NCBI GenBank assembly: GCA_964036045.1
Contig: OZ038392.1
Span: forward strand, 25,114,663-25,178,662
Source of the DNA: Eutreptiella sp. 'Long Island Sound 2002'
Taxonomy: Eukaryota > Euglenozoa > Euglenophyceae > Eutreptiales > Eutreptiaceae
Direction of reading: 5' to 3'
Length of the DNA stretch: 64,000 nucleotides
The position numbers and the translations under genes are program-made. A model generated the notes under the pieces. It was not told the origin of the DNA and did not search any database. It saw only the letters and a list, made by a program, of their open reading frames with translations. Numbering within the stretch: position 1 is the first letter of the stretch; each line of letters begins with the position of its first letter. Shown in pieces: positions 54,909 to 64,000 of this stretch.

Positions 54909-55415
54909 GGAAAGAACCAATACCCCATGGGTCGGACGCACTGGGGCGACCCAGCCGACCCACCGGGCCAGTGGCAGGAGCGGTACTCCAAAGCCACTGG
55001 TCCGAGCCCGGCCAGGCTGCATCGAGGACCATGGCAAACGTCACCCGGAGCCATGGAAGCAACCGGTGACAGGCGAGCCGGTACACAGTCCAGGAGGGGG
55101 TCACCTGCCAAGCAGAGTGGCCCCGCAACTCAAGCCACAAGGGTGAGGCGGTCGTACCGTAGACAAGCGGGAGCAATACCCCTCGTGGTGAGAGATACTC
55201 CACACGGCTGGGCAGCCCCCCAGAGCTGCCGCCCAAAGGAGGGGGCATGTGGCCCTACCCATGGACACATGTGGGGACACCCTCCCACCTGGGACACATG
55301 GACCGGGTGGCCGCGACAATGCCTTCCCAAGCACATGCGGGAGCGGCTCAAGAGGCACCTGACATAGGGCAGTGGGAGGGACAGGACGTCCCCTTGGTAA
55401 GACCTTCTTCCTGCA

Positions 55416-58278
55416 ATGTCAAAGGAGGCATCCCGAGCTCCCGAAGATACCTACCTACCTACCTCCCCAGTACGGCCCCGTAGACCCCGCCACCTCCGGA
55501 GAAGTAACGATTACGTTGCCCTGGTGCTGTGCAAACGAGGCCTTGAGAGGAATGCCTTGCGCAAGCCCAAGCTGCCCAAGAAGGACACAAATCAGCAGCT
55601 GTGGGGACCCAAATTTTCCTAATCCCAGTCGAAATTGGCCATCAAGCAGCTGGAATCTCCCAGCCTACGACGATGGCAACGCTCCGGTAGACCTTACGGA
55701 GCTGGCAGGTACCAACATTCCTTACCAATGTCCCACATTTGAGACCACGGACGCCGACATCGACGACATTGAGATGGGTGGTCCAGGTGAGGTACCTAGC
55801 TACAATCGACCAGCCTCTTGGGCACAATGGGACAACCATTTGTCTCCAGAAGTGACCCGTAACCTTGAGGCGCTTGAGGCCCTTTGTCTGTTAGCCACGT
55901 CTAAGCTGATCGGACAAGAAAGAATCGCCTCTGATTTTTTAATGGAATATTTTTTCCTCCTTCAAGAAGAAATTAATACCAGGATGTGGTGGCGTTCTCA
56001 AGAAGATGACTCTTTTGCCATTTTTTTGCAGATCTGGGAGGCAAGTCCCTTCCCGAAGGAGAAGACCAAGGCACCTGTTGCCGGGCCCTCCGCCCCTCAT
56101 CCCCCTGTTTCCATCCGCGACGATCTAGCCGCCGCGGTTGAGGAAGGAATTTTAGAGGCGGCCAGGCAGGCAAGTCTGGAAATCAGGGCTGAAGGAGCTC
56201 CCCAAGTGGACTCCTGGCTGCGGACCACTGAGATTAGCGGTCCGACAGCCTGCTCAGGCCCTTCAGGACACGGTATGTACTGTCCTGCCGACTGTTCCTG
56301 CAGATCCCAGCGAGATACTGAGCTCCAATTGCTCAAAGATCAAATGCAACTCATCATTCAAACGCTGGGAATTAAAGATCTTTTCAAGACGCACATGCGG
56401 TCTGAGGGTGCATCATCGGTGGAACAAACAACAGAACCGTCGGAGGAGGCGACAGAAATTTTTTCAATTGCTCCTTCGGTGGACTCTAAGACCACCGATG
56501 CAAGGATCAGCAGGACTAAGCTAAAGGAAAGGGTTACAATCTCTCGATCTCAGAGTAGGACGGCGAAGGCTAGGACTGAGGCTCAGAATGCCAAGCGAAC
56601 TGCCTCCCGTACTGCCCCTCCTGCTGCTGATTCCAATGCCTTAGCCCAGCTGTTGCTCGCCCAGACCCTCGCCGGAGCTGGTGTGGCGAATGATGCCGCC
56701 AAGGTGTCTGCCATTACGGCCGGTGTTGGGCTGGATTCGCTTCTTAATCCTACCTCATTGCGACTTCGTCAGGTTGCCAAGCAACCGAAGTATAATGGGA
56801 ACCCCAGACGTTGGCCTCAGTTCCGACGGGAATTCAAATTGTGGGTTAAGACTCAAAAACTCCAAGATGATCAGTTCCTGATGGCCCTCTTGGACTGCCT
56901 TGAGGGAGCGCCAGCCAACACTTGGCTCAGGACTTGGAGTGATCGTGAGAATACAAGTTCCCCCCTTACCTTTGATGAGGTGTGGGAACAGTTGGAGGTA
57001 CGTGGATCCCGGCTGCCAGAGGACCATTACCACCAAATGTTGAAGAATTTTCCTTCATTGTCACGATTAATCTTGCATGAAGTGCAGGACAAAAGACAGC
57101 GCTTCTGGAATTTAGTGGAAGAGTCTGAACATTCAGGCGAAAAATTTTCTAGTGCCGAGCTGAAAAATCTGATTTTTGACAAGATCCCCTCAGAAACTGC
57201 CGCCACCCTTCGGAATAAACAATCCAAAGAAAAGGTCAAGACCTGGTGGGCGGAGGTCGAAGGCTTCGATGCCTCGGCCAACAGGTTCACCGTCAGGGAG
57301 GCACTTCAAAAGTGCCCCCCCACGTCGTTTACCAAGGTGATATTCACTGAAAACACGTGGAAAATCAAGTTTAATGAACACGAGGATCGGTACTTGTTTG
57401 TCCAAGTCCTCAATAGGGGAGTAAGCTACCATGGCCATCGCCTGAAGGCCAAGAACTGGGTGTTTTCGTTCACCCCGAAGGAATTGTGGGAAGAGGTTGA
57501 GCGGCTCGCTGACGCCGCCAATCAAAATTTCCATGAGGGTCTTGGGGGAAACAAGAATACCCAGCAAAACACCCAAAATGGGGCCCAAAAGGGCAACAAA
57601 AAGGTGAATGACACCCGGAATGTTCAGGATCACTGTAGCATCTGTCTTCTTTTAGGTTCTACGAACCGAGCTAAGTCGCATTCTACTGGTAATCACCGAT
57701 GGTCTCCTTACGATCACAAGGTGATTGGTGAAAATATCAGTAATCCGCAGAATTCAGACAGGAATGACAGACAGGTGCATGGTGGAAAGGGGGGAAAAGG
57801 GAATCCGACCCCCTCCGGTGGAAACAAAAATACTGGAGGCCCTGGCGGGTCCCAAGGCACAGGAAATCGGACTCCATCCGGCTCCGGTGGGCAGCCGAAC
57901 GGCCAGAAAAATCCCAATGGCAACGCTGGAGGCGGAAATCGAAATCCAGGCCAAACCCCTCAATCCGGTACAAACAAGGGAAATGCTCCAGGATTCCAGG
58001 GTAAAGGTAAGGGAAATCCTTCGGGAACCCCTTCCTCTGGTAAGGGCAGAGGGCGTGGCGACGGTGGAGGTCCATCATCCGGCGGCCGTGGCCGTGGACG
58101 TGGAAAGGGCAACCATCGTGTGGATCAGGTCTCAGGTGCAGATCAGGTGTCCGATGCGGATCGAGATTATGTGGAAAATGCCTTGAATCCAGCGGATGAT
58201 CCGTTCCAAGAGGAGTGGGTCGACAAATCAGGGTGTGTTCACAATGTTAACGCAGTCACCGGAGGTCAGAACGCCTAG
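55416..58278 (+). CDS. gag: E4 Gag (one frame break near the N-terminus)
   Basis: The long frame is open 55366-58278; its first ATG is at 55552. A better start is ATG 55416 in another frame (69 codons, basic), which stops at 55622 just where the long frame begins to look coding. A one-base change near AAATTTTCC (about 55612-55620) would join them, so this copy may be slightly damaged. Capsid-like region: about 56730-57290 (QPKYNGNPRRWPQFRREF start). RRM-like segment: about 57320-57510 (TKVIFTENTWKIKF ... YHGHRLKAKNW). Then a Cys/His cluster (HCSICLLLG, about 57630) and a long Gly/Asn/Pro region ending in RGRGRGKG, probably RNA-binding. Ends at UAG in frame with pol. Confidence 0.82.
58276..58278 (+). 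promoter_or_regulatory. UAG between E4 gag and pol, candidate readthrough codon
   Basis: GCC-TAG-GGG; the same frame continues open into the protease (to the frame break near 58600). Third independent family in this window with this arrangement. UAG followed by G also occurs at the readthrough site of murine gammaretroviruses. Confidence 0.6.
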
Positions 58279-61200
58279 GGGAGCCACGAAAATCGCCCCT
58301 CCCCAGGCGATTTCAGGCATGATCCCCAAATTCCATCTCGACCATTACTTGATGTAGGGTCGCTTGTCTCCTCTCCCCTGGATCCGGCAGCGGATCCTTC
58401 TGTTGTAGTGGACGAGGTTGGTGTACAGTCCAAGCACAGGGCCCGTCAGTTTGTCACAAAGCTGTGGGTCTCTGATTGCAAGGGAAATTTCCACCTCGCC
58501 ACTTGTTTGTGTGACAATGGATCAGAGGTAAATCTCCAATCCAATTCTTTCTTACCCGACGACTGCATGTTTGAGTCGCCTCATCCTGTTACCCTCGAAG
58601 GGTGTTTCTGGACATTCTCTCGCAGGTGGGCAACGCGGTTGTTATATATCAACTCATTCGGTCGCTCAAGACCTTTGGGAAGAAGGTAATGTGGAGGAAG
58701 TTGTCCTTAAGGATGACTACTTCTATCGTGCCGACATAAGGTATGACCTTTACTTGGGCCATCCTTGGCTTCGCAAGAACAGGGTGGCGCCCGTAGGTCA
58801 TCGGCGTTGTTTTTTGCTGGAGTCAGGTCCCTTGGAGCGTCCTGAATTTCGTTTTTTGCACGCAGGGATTAAAAGTGCAGAAGAATTTTTGAAGCAAAAA
58901 GTTACACCAAAATTTGGCGAAGATGTCAGCATTGCAGAGGTGAATGGGAGTGCCGATTACTCCCGAGAGTTAGAATGTCTTCGTAGGGACTCGCGCTGGC
59001 ACTCTTCATCCTACAGAGTTGTCGACAAATGGCGCGATTCAATTTGTGAATATTTTTATGAACACCATTCCTTTTGGCCACAGTATGATGCCTTTGCTAA
59101 CCGCGAGAACAAGCGCTTTGACAAGCATTTTCGCGACGCTTGGACCCATAAATGGGACAAGAAGTTATGGATTAATCCTCCGTTTCACTTAATCCAGCAG
59201 GTCATCCATAAGATCAAGCAAGATAAAACCCAGGCGATTTTAGTTGTGCCTTTGTGGGACGACAAGCCTTGGTTTCAGGAATTACAAGACATTTGTGTAG
59301 ATTACATCGAACTTCCCAGGAAGATTAAGCTGTATGCCAGGGACGACACAGGTCCCCTGCCACAGCGGTCCTGGAGTTCGCTTGCATTCCTGGTGGATGG
59401 AAAGCTTTCTGACTCTAATTCTGCTGATTCTAGTACTGATTCTTGTGTTGGGTCTGAATCTGAGGTTGAGCGTGGTACTGATGATGAATCTATTTTTTCT
59501 GATTTTTGTCCGTCAGATACCCAAGGTGATCCAACGTCAAATGGATCCGCCTCGTCTCCCTCTTCCCCAATACGATCGACATCGAAAAGAATCTTCAGTG
59601 CACGGGCGAAGAAAAATTTTAAATCGCGCCGCAAATTCAGAGTTTTTTATGAAAAACCCCCTGTGGAAGCTTTCATAGATCCTTTCGAGGAGCTGGATCA
59701 CGACGAGAATCTCTGGGATGTCGACACTCGACCCACCTATCTTCAAGAGGCAGTTGATACGGACCTGTTTAGGGACATCCGTAAGAAGATTCTTCCTGCC
59801 AAGGCCGAAGAAGTCGCCAAAAGTTTTTCGACAGTAATTCCTGGCGATCAGGTGGACACTGAATTGTGTTCCAAGTCAAGAGAAGAGATTTTTGAAGAAC
59901 GGAAGGACACAACCCTTTCAGGGAAGTTGATCAAAGACCCCCCTGTCCGTGGAAAGTTCGGTGAAGCCTTCATCGAGCTTCGTGAAGGGTACAAGGCGAA
60001 GAAACAGCGTCCTTATGAGAACCATGGACATAAACATGAGATCCTCAGAAAAATCATCGAGAGAAATCTCAGGGAATTTGGTTGGCTTGAGGGTTGTATG
60101 ACCAGCGAATGGTGCTGTGCACCCTTCACAGTCCCGAAGCCGCCGCCTGCAGACCAGAACACTATTGATGGTTGGCGAATGGTTGTTGATTTTCGCAATC
60201 TCAACGCCGAAACCAAGGCGGATTCGCACCCCCTGCCCCTCATTGAGGAGGAAATCGCCAAGAGGGCAAGAGGTCGTTTGTTTTCTGTGCTGGATCTCCG
60301 TCACGGCTTTCACCAAATGCCGTTGAGGAAGGACAGCCGACCTCTCACCTGTATGTGCACGCCATGTGGACCAGTCCAGTGGATGGTCATGCCCATGGGC
60401 CTGAAGAACGCCCCTTCGTTTTTTCAAAGAATGATGGAGGATGTGCTTTTTGCAGCTCATCCTGAGCTTCGTGCCTTCGTGAGTGTGTACATAGATGACA
60501 TAATCATCGTGACGGAAGGGGAGGGACTGACCGAAGCCGAGCTCGTGGCCCTACATGAAAAGCAGCTGAACCAAGTTTCGGACATTCTTGACGCCAATCA
60601 GCTGATTTGTGGCCCAAAGAAGGGAAAATTATTTTTAAAATCAGTCGAATTTTGTGGTTCTCTCCTTGAGAATGGTACCCGACGACCCAGTCCAGGGAAG
60701 CTCGTCGCTATTCAGAAGTGGAAGCGCCCTGAGACGATCACGGAATTGAGAGGATTTCTGGGTTGTTGCAATTTTTACCACACTTTTGTGCCGAATTATG
60801 CCAAATTTGCTGCCCCCCTCACTGAATTATTGAAGGTAGGGAGAGATGCAGGCAAGGCAGGTTCAAAGGTTCGTGTCAAGTGGACTGACGAGTGCGAGGA
60901 GGCCTTCCATCACTTGAAGGCGGCCCTCTGCGAAGTCGCCACGTTGCATGTGCCCCAATTTGACCGACCCTTCTACATAAGAACCGACGCTTCTAGGTAC
61001 GCGATCGGAGCTATCCTTGAACAGGTTGATGAAGCCACAGGTGATCATTACCCTCTTGCATTTTGGTCTCGGAAGCTAGCCCCACGCCAAATGCAATGGT
61101 CGCCGCGTGAGCAAGAAACCTACGCCATAATTTGCGCTCTAAAAAAGTACCAATCGTGGGTTGGCACCAATCGAGTCGAGGTCCTGACGGATCATCGATC

Positions 61201-63451
61201 TCTGGAGTATTGGGCCACCGAACACATTGATACTGTCGCGAGCCCAGCTGGTCGACGGGCCAGATGGCACGAATTTCTCAGTCTGTTTGACCTCCATGTG
61301 TCGTATTTGCCTGGAAAACATAACACGGTAGCGGATGCTCTGAGCCGATGGGCTTACCCTGCTTCAGAGGGGCTGCAAAGTACCAACATCCATGGTACGG
61401 AGCAGGACCGCCATGTAATAATCGAGTGGGATCAAGAAGAAAAGAAACTCATTCGACGTGCATGCATGCAATGCGCTGTTAAACAGCACGCATTACCGTG
61501 TCACGACATCACGGCCTTTTCAGATCCGGCGCATGCTCATGAGATCTGCACCAAAACACTGAAAGTCGTGGAGAAAGTCACCGATCCCTCCTCAGGGAGT
61601 GTGAAACGGTTTGACTATACCCGACGAGTAAGTCGTTTTCGGTTGATCCAGGGCATTAAGCGTCGAGATCCGGCCAAAACTCCACCCCTGCCTAAAGATT
61701 CCCTTATCATCCGTGACTGGACGTCCGATTATCTGCAGGATCCCATGTTTAAAGAGGTCTTTGGAAATCTCAAATCCAAAGATGCTCACAAGGATGGGAT
61801 TTTTTCTGAGTATTCGTTGGATGGGGGGAAGCTGTGGATGGAGGGTAAATTGTGCGTACCTGACGCCCTGGCCCCCCGAGTGTTAAACTGGTTGCATAAA
61901 TGGGAGTCCTCCCACGCACATGGCCGTCGACTGTGGTCGATGATTAAACATAGGTTGTTTGGCTCACGGCTATATACTCACTGCATGAAAGTAGCCGCCG
62001 GATGTGCCCAATGTGCTGTCTCGACGCCCCCCAGCGCGAAGAAGCACGGCCATCTGAGGCCTCATCCTATTCCGGAGCGCCTCTTTAACAGAGTCACCAG
62101 TGATTTCTTCTATCTCGGTGAACTCGATGACGAAGAGTGCCATTGGACGAATAAAAAAGTCAATGGTGTGCTCCTTATTCAGTGCCGTCATTCCGGCTAC
62201 ATTCAAGTGTTGCCTTGCAACATTGAGTCGATGACTGGCAAGGCTGCCGCCAAATGGTGCGCGCAGACCTGGATGGGAGGGTGGGACGTCCCATCCGAGG
62301 TGGTTACGGACTCAGGCAAAGAGTACACCTCCAAATGGTGGAAAGAATTATGTGCTCGGCTTGGAATCCACCACCTCAGGTGTGAAATCCACTCGCATCG
62401 AGCGCTGCCTGGCGAAAGAGCCGGCCGCTCACTTATAAATATGCTTCGTAAGGAGCTCGCGAGTGAGAAGGATTTCCACTGGCTTGAGATTCTTTTCGCC
62501 ATGCTTCGTTGTTACCTCAACACGCCTTTGTATCATGGCCTTTCTCCAGATGAAATTGTCTTTGGACGAAAGAAGTGTTGGTGGAACATGCCGTTGAATA
62601 ATCCTCGCCCTTGTAAAGATGCTTCGTTGTTTTTGGACGACGTCCAACGAGCAGATAAAACTGTCTCGAAATTAATTGAAAAGCATCAAGCTGACTGGCT
62701 TTGGGTTCAGAATCAAGGTCGAAAAAACCCCCACAATTTTGAAGTCGATGATCGAGTTTGGCTTCGAAAATCCGAAACCACCCCGGACGGAGATGACAAG
62801 CTTCTTTCCTTGTGGGAGGGGCCATTCGCTGTTACAGCGCGTCTAGGTGAGAACAGGTGGAGGATTCGTGTGGATGTCAGCAGGGAAATTGACGTTTCGG
62901 GCGATCGCCTCAAGAGAGAGATCCCCTCCCCCAAGGATCGGGTTAAACCCCTTTTTTGGACTTCGAAAATTTTGTCAGATCGGGTCATCGAAGGGGGGAA
63001 GTACGAACTCAAGAGGATTTTAGAAGCAAGACGTGACGCCAAGGGCGAATGGGAATTTCTGTGTGAGTGGAGGGGCTTTGATTCCAGTCACAACAACTGG
63101 GAACCAGCCCATTCTTTTGTCCATGGGTACACCAAGGGGTTCATCGACTTCCTCAAGAAGCACCACGAAATTGGCGTACTCCTGACAGACTGTTTGTCGA
63201 AACAAGACAGACAGGTGGAGAGCGACGGAAAAAGACCTGTGGTGAATCGAGATCCAGCCTTTTACGACTCTCATTCGTCACATTTCAGGGCTGATCCGTC
63301 GATCCCCCCTCCTGCGGTCAGGCCAGCCCAGGAGCCAAATGAGGACCAAGCTTCGAGTTCGGCCGCTGATTTGCAGCGCCCAAGCCGTACGAGGGCCCGA
63401 CCAGACAGGTTGGTGGTCACGTGTATACGTGCTTGGCCGAATTCGACTTGA
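58279..63451 (+). CDS. pol: E4 Pol polyprotein with methyltransferase-like domain and chromodomain
   Basis: Starts in the gag frame after UAG. The protease (about 58440-58780) has D-N-G-S at 58513-58524. A one-base shift near 58598-58604 (GAAGGGTGTTTC) moves to the frame that stays open to 63451. Then: methyltransferase-like domain (about 59030-59390) with DAF at 59087 and N-P-P-F at 59174-59185; acidic Ser-rich linker; RT (about 60040-60720) with intact Y-I-D-D at 60488-60499; RNase H (about 60960-61360; RTDASRYAIGAI, LTDHRSLEYW); integrase with His/Cys zinc region (about 61900-62020) and D-D-E core (TSDFFYL at about 62100, VTDSGKEYTS at about 62305, GERAGRS at about 62410); GPF module (about 62810-62920); chromodomain (about 62995-63170; YELKRIL, EWRGFDSSHNNWEP). 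The best preserved element of the window. Confidence 0.92.
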
Positions 63452-64000
63452 AAAGAACCACATTCTGCTCAATCCACTGTTCATTCTTTGTGATTACATC
63501 CTGATGTGGAGAACTGCGAATGTTTGATAATTTGACGTCAATCAACTTTTCTTTGGTCTCCGTTCGGCAGACAAGGCGTAGTTACGCTACCGAAAGCCAC
63601 GGAGTGTGCTGCCGTGTTCAGAAAAAACCAAACTCAGGCTTAATTCAGGCAGATTCGGGGTAATCTTGTCTCTGTTGGTCTGTGCATCTTTGGAATTTGG
63701 CTACTCGTGCAGATGGAAGCAAATGTACATAATCAAAACGCTGGCCAGCGACATTCACCCCTACAGGCACCCCCTGTAGTACTGGCTGCACCAGATGCGA
63801 CGCCAGGAACTCAGATCTTACCTTCATTTGCCGTGATGCGGAAGCCAAAGTCCAGATTCAGATCCAGGATCCTCAAATTTGCCTTGAATTTCACAGGTTT
63901 GTCCTTCATTCTGCCACTGTTGCACGAAACCCAGACGTCAATTGTTCAGACAACCTTCAGATAGGAGCTCTAGGGACTTCTAACAGCAACCTCTGAAGTC
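63452..64000 (+). other. E4 3' non-coding region (to window end)
   Basis: No LTR start (TGTAAGTGCGG) and no clear polypurine tract yet. A plus ORF at 63707-63964 (85 codons) has no recognisable motif. Confidence 0.5.

Larger units (their letters stand above)
54061..64000 (+). mobile_element. E4: Ty3/Gypsy chromodomain retrotransposon, 3' end outside the window
   Basis: It begins TGTAAGTGCGG at 54061, inside the E3 RT gene. 5' LTR of 533 bases, iMet primer site, leader, gag, UAG, pol with chromodomain, and at least 550 bases of 3' sequence. No second copy of the LTR start appears before 64000. GTAAT (54056-54060) is the candidate target duplication; its partner should lie after the 3' LTR. 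Confidence 0.88.

Overview
This window is a pile of transposable elements from a large, repeat-rich eukaryotic nuclear genome. I could not support a single host gene, rRNA, complete tRNA or CRISPR array. Four Ty3/Gypsy elements of the chromovirus type are present, each with a C-terminal chromodomain. Two of them (E1 and E4) have a primer-binding site directly after the 5' LTR that reads TGGTAGCAGAGG. This is the complement of an initiator-Met tRNA ending CCTCTGCTACCA, the general eukaryotic form; land plants end in CTCTGATACCA. That argues against a land plant. The polyprotein style resembles what I remember from algal and dinoflagellate Gypsy elements, but that is memory and not proof.

Layout. 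1-2475: the right end of a long LTR (LTR0) of the E2/E3 type, sitting inside the 5' LTR of E1. 2476-36075: E1 on the plus strand, broken twice. Its integrase is split by a 4.4-kb terminal-inverted-repeat transposon (11169-15528). Its inferred 3' LTR is split by E2 (19399-35847, minus strand), a complete element with two LTRs, a polypurine tract (PPT), a 4-bp target duplication (ATAG), gag, zinc-knuckle ORF and pol. 36076-37757: an array of about 180-bp repeats whose units end in a perfect GC hairpin plus CTAG, as Helitron 3' ends do. 37758-40493: a run of unrelated minisatellites (15, 21, about 60 bp). 40494-42450: a second Helitron-like candidate. 42863-43680: a 404-bp tandem repeat. 44231-47422: E5, a small non-autonomous LTR element on the minus strand with an unrecognised cargo ORF. 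48331-54060: E3, a decayed minus-strand relative of E2 whose reverse transcriptase is cut by E4. 54061-64000: E4, plus strand, nearly intact, with its 3' LTR beyond the window.

How the genes work together. In E1, E2 and E4, gag (in E2 the zinc-knuckle ORF) and pol are in one frame separated by a single UAG codon, which suggests stop-codon readthrough as the expression strategy. Each Gag carries a small beta-alpha-beta, RRM-like segment after the capsid region. Each Pol carries an extra domain between protease and reverse transcriptase that resembles a phage Dam-like adenine methyltransferase; the N-P-P-F motif is intact only in E4. E2 has lost a catalytic Asp of its reverse transcriptase and E3 carries nonsense codons. 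E1 has frame breaks at three long G tracts and a stop codon before its chromodomain. E4 is the best-preserved copy, with two single-base frame breaks.
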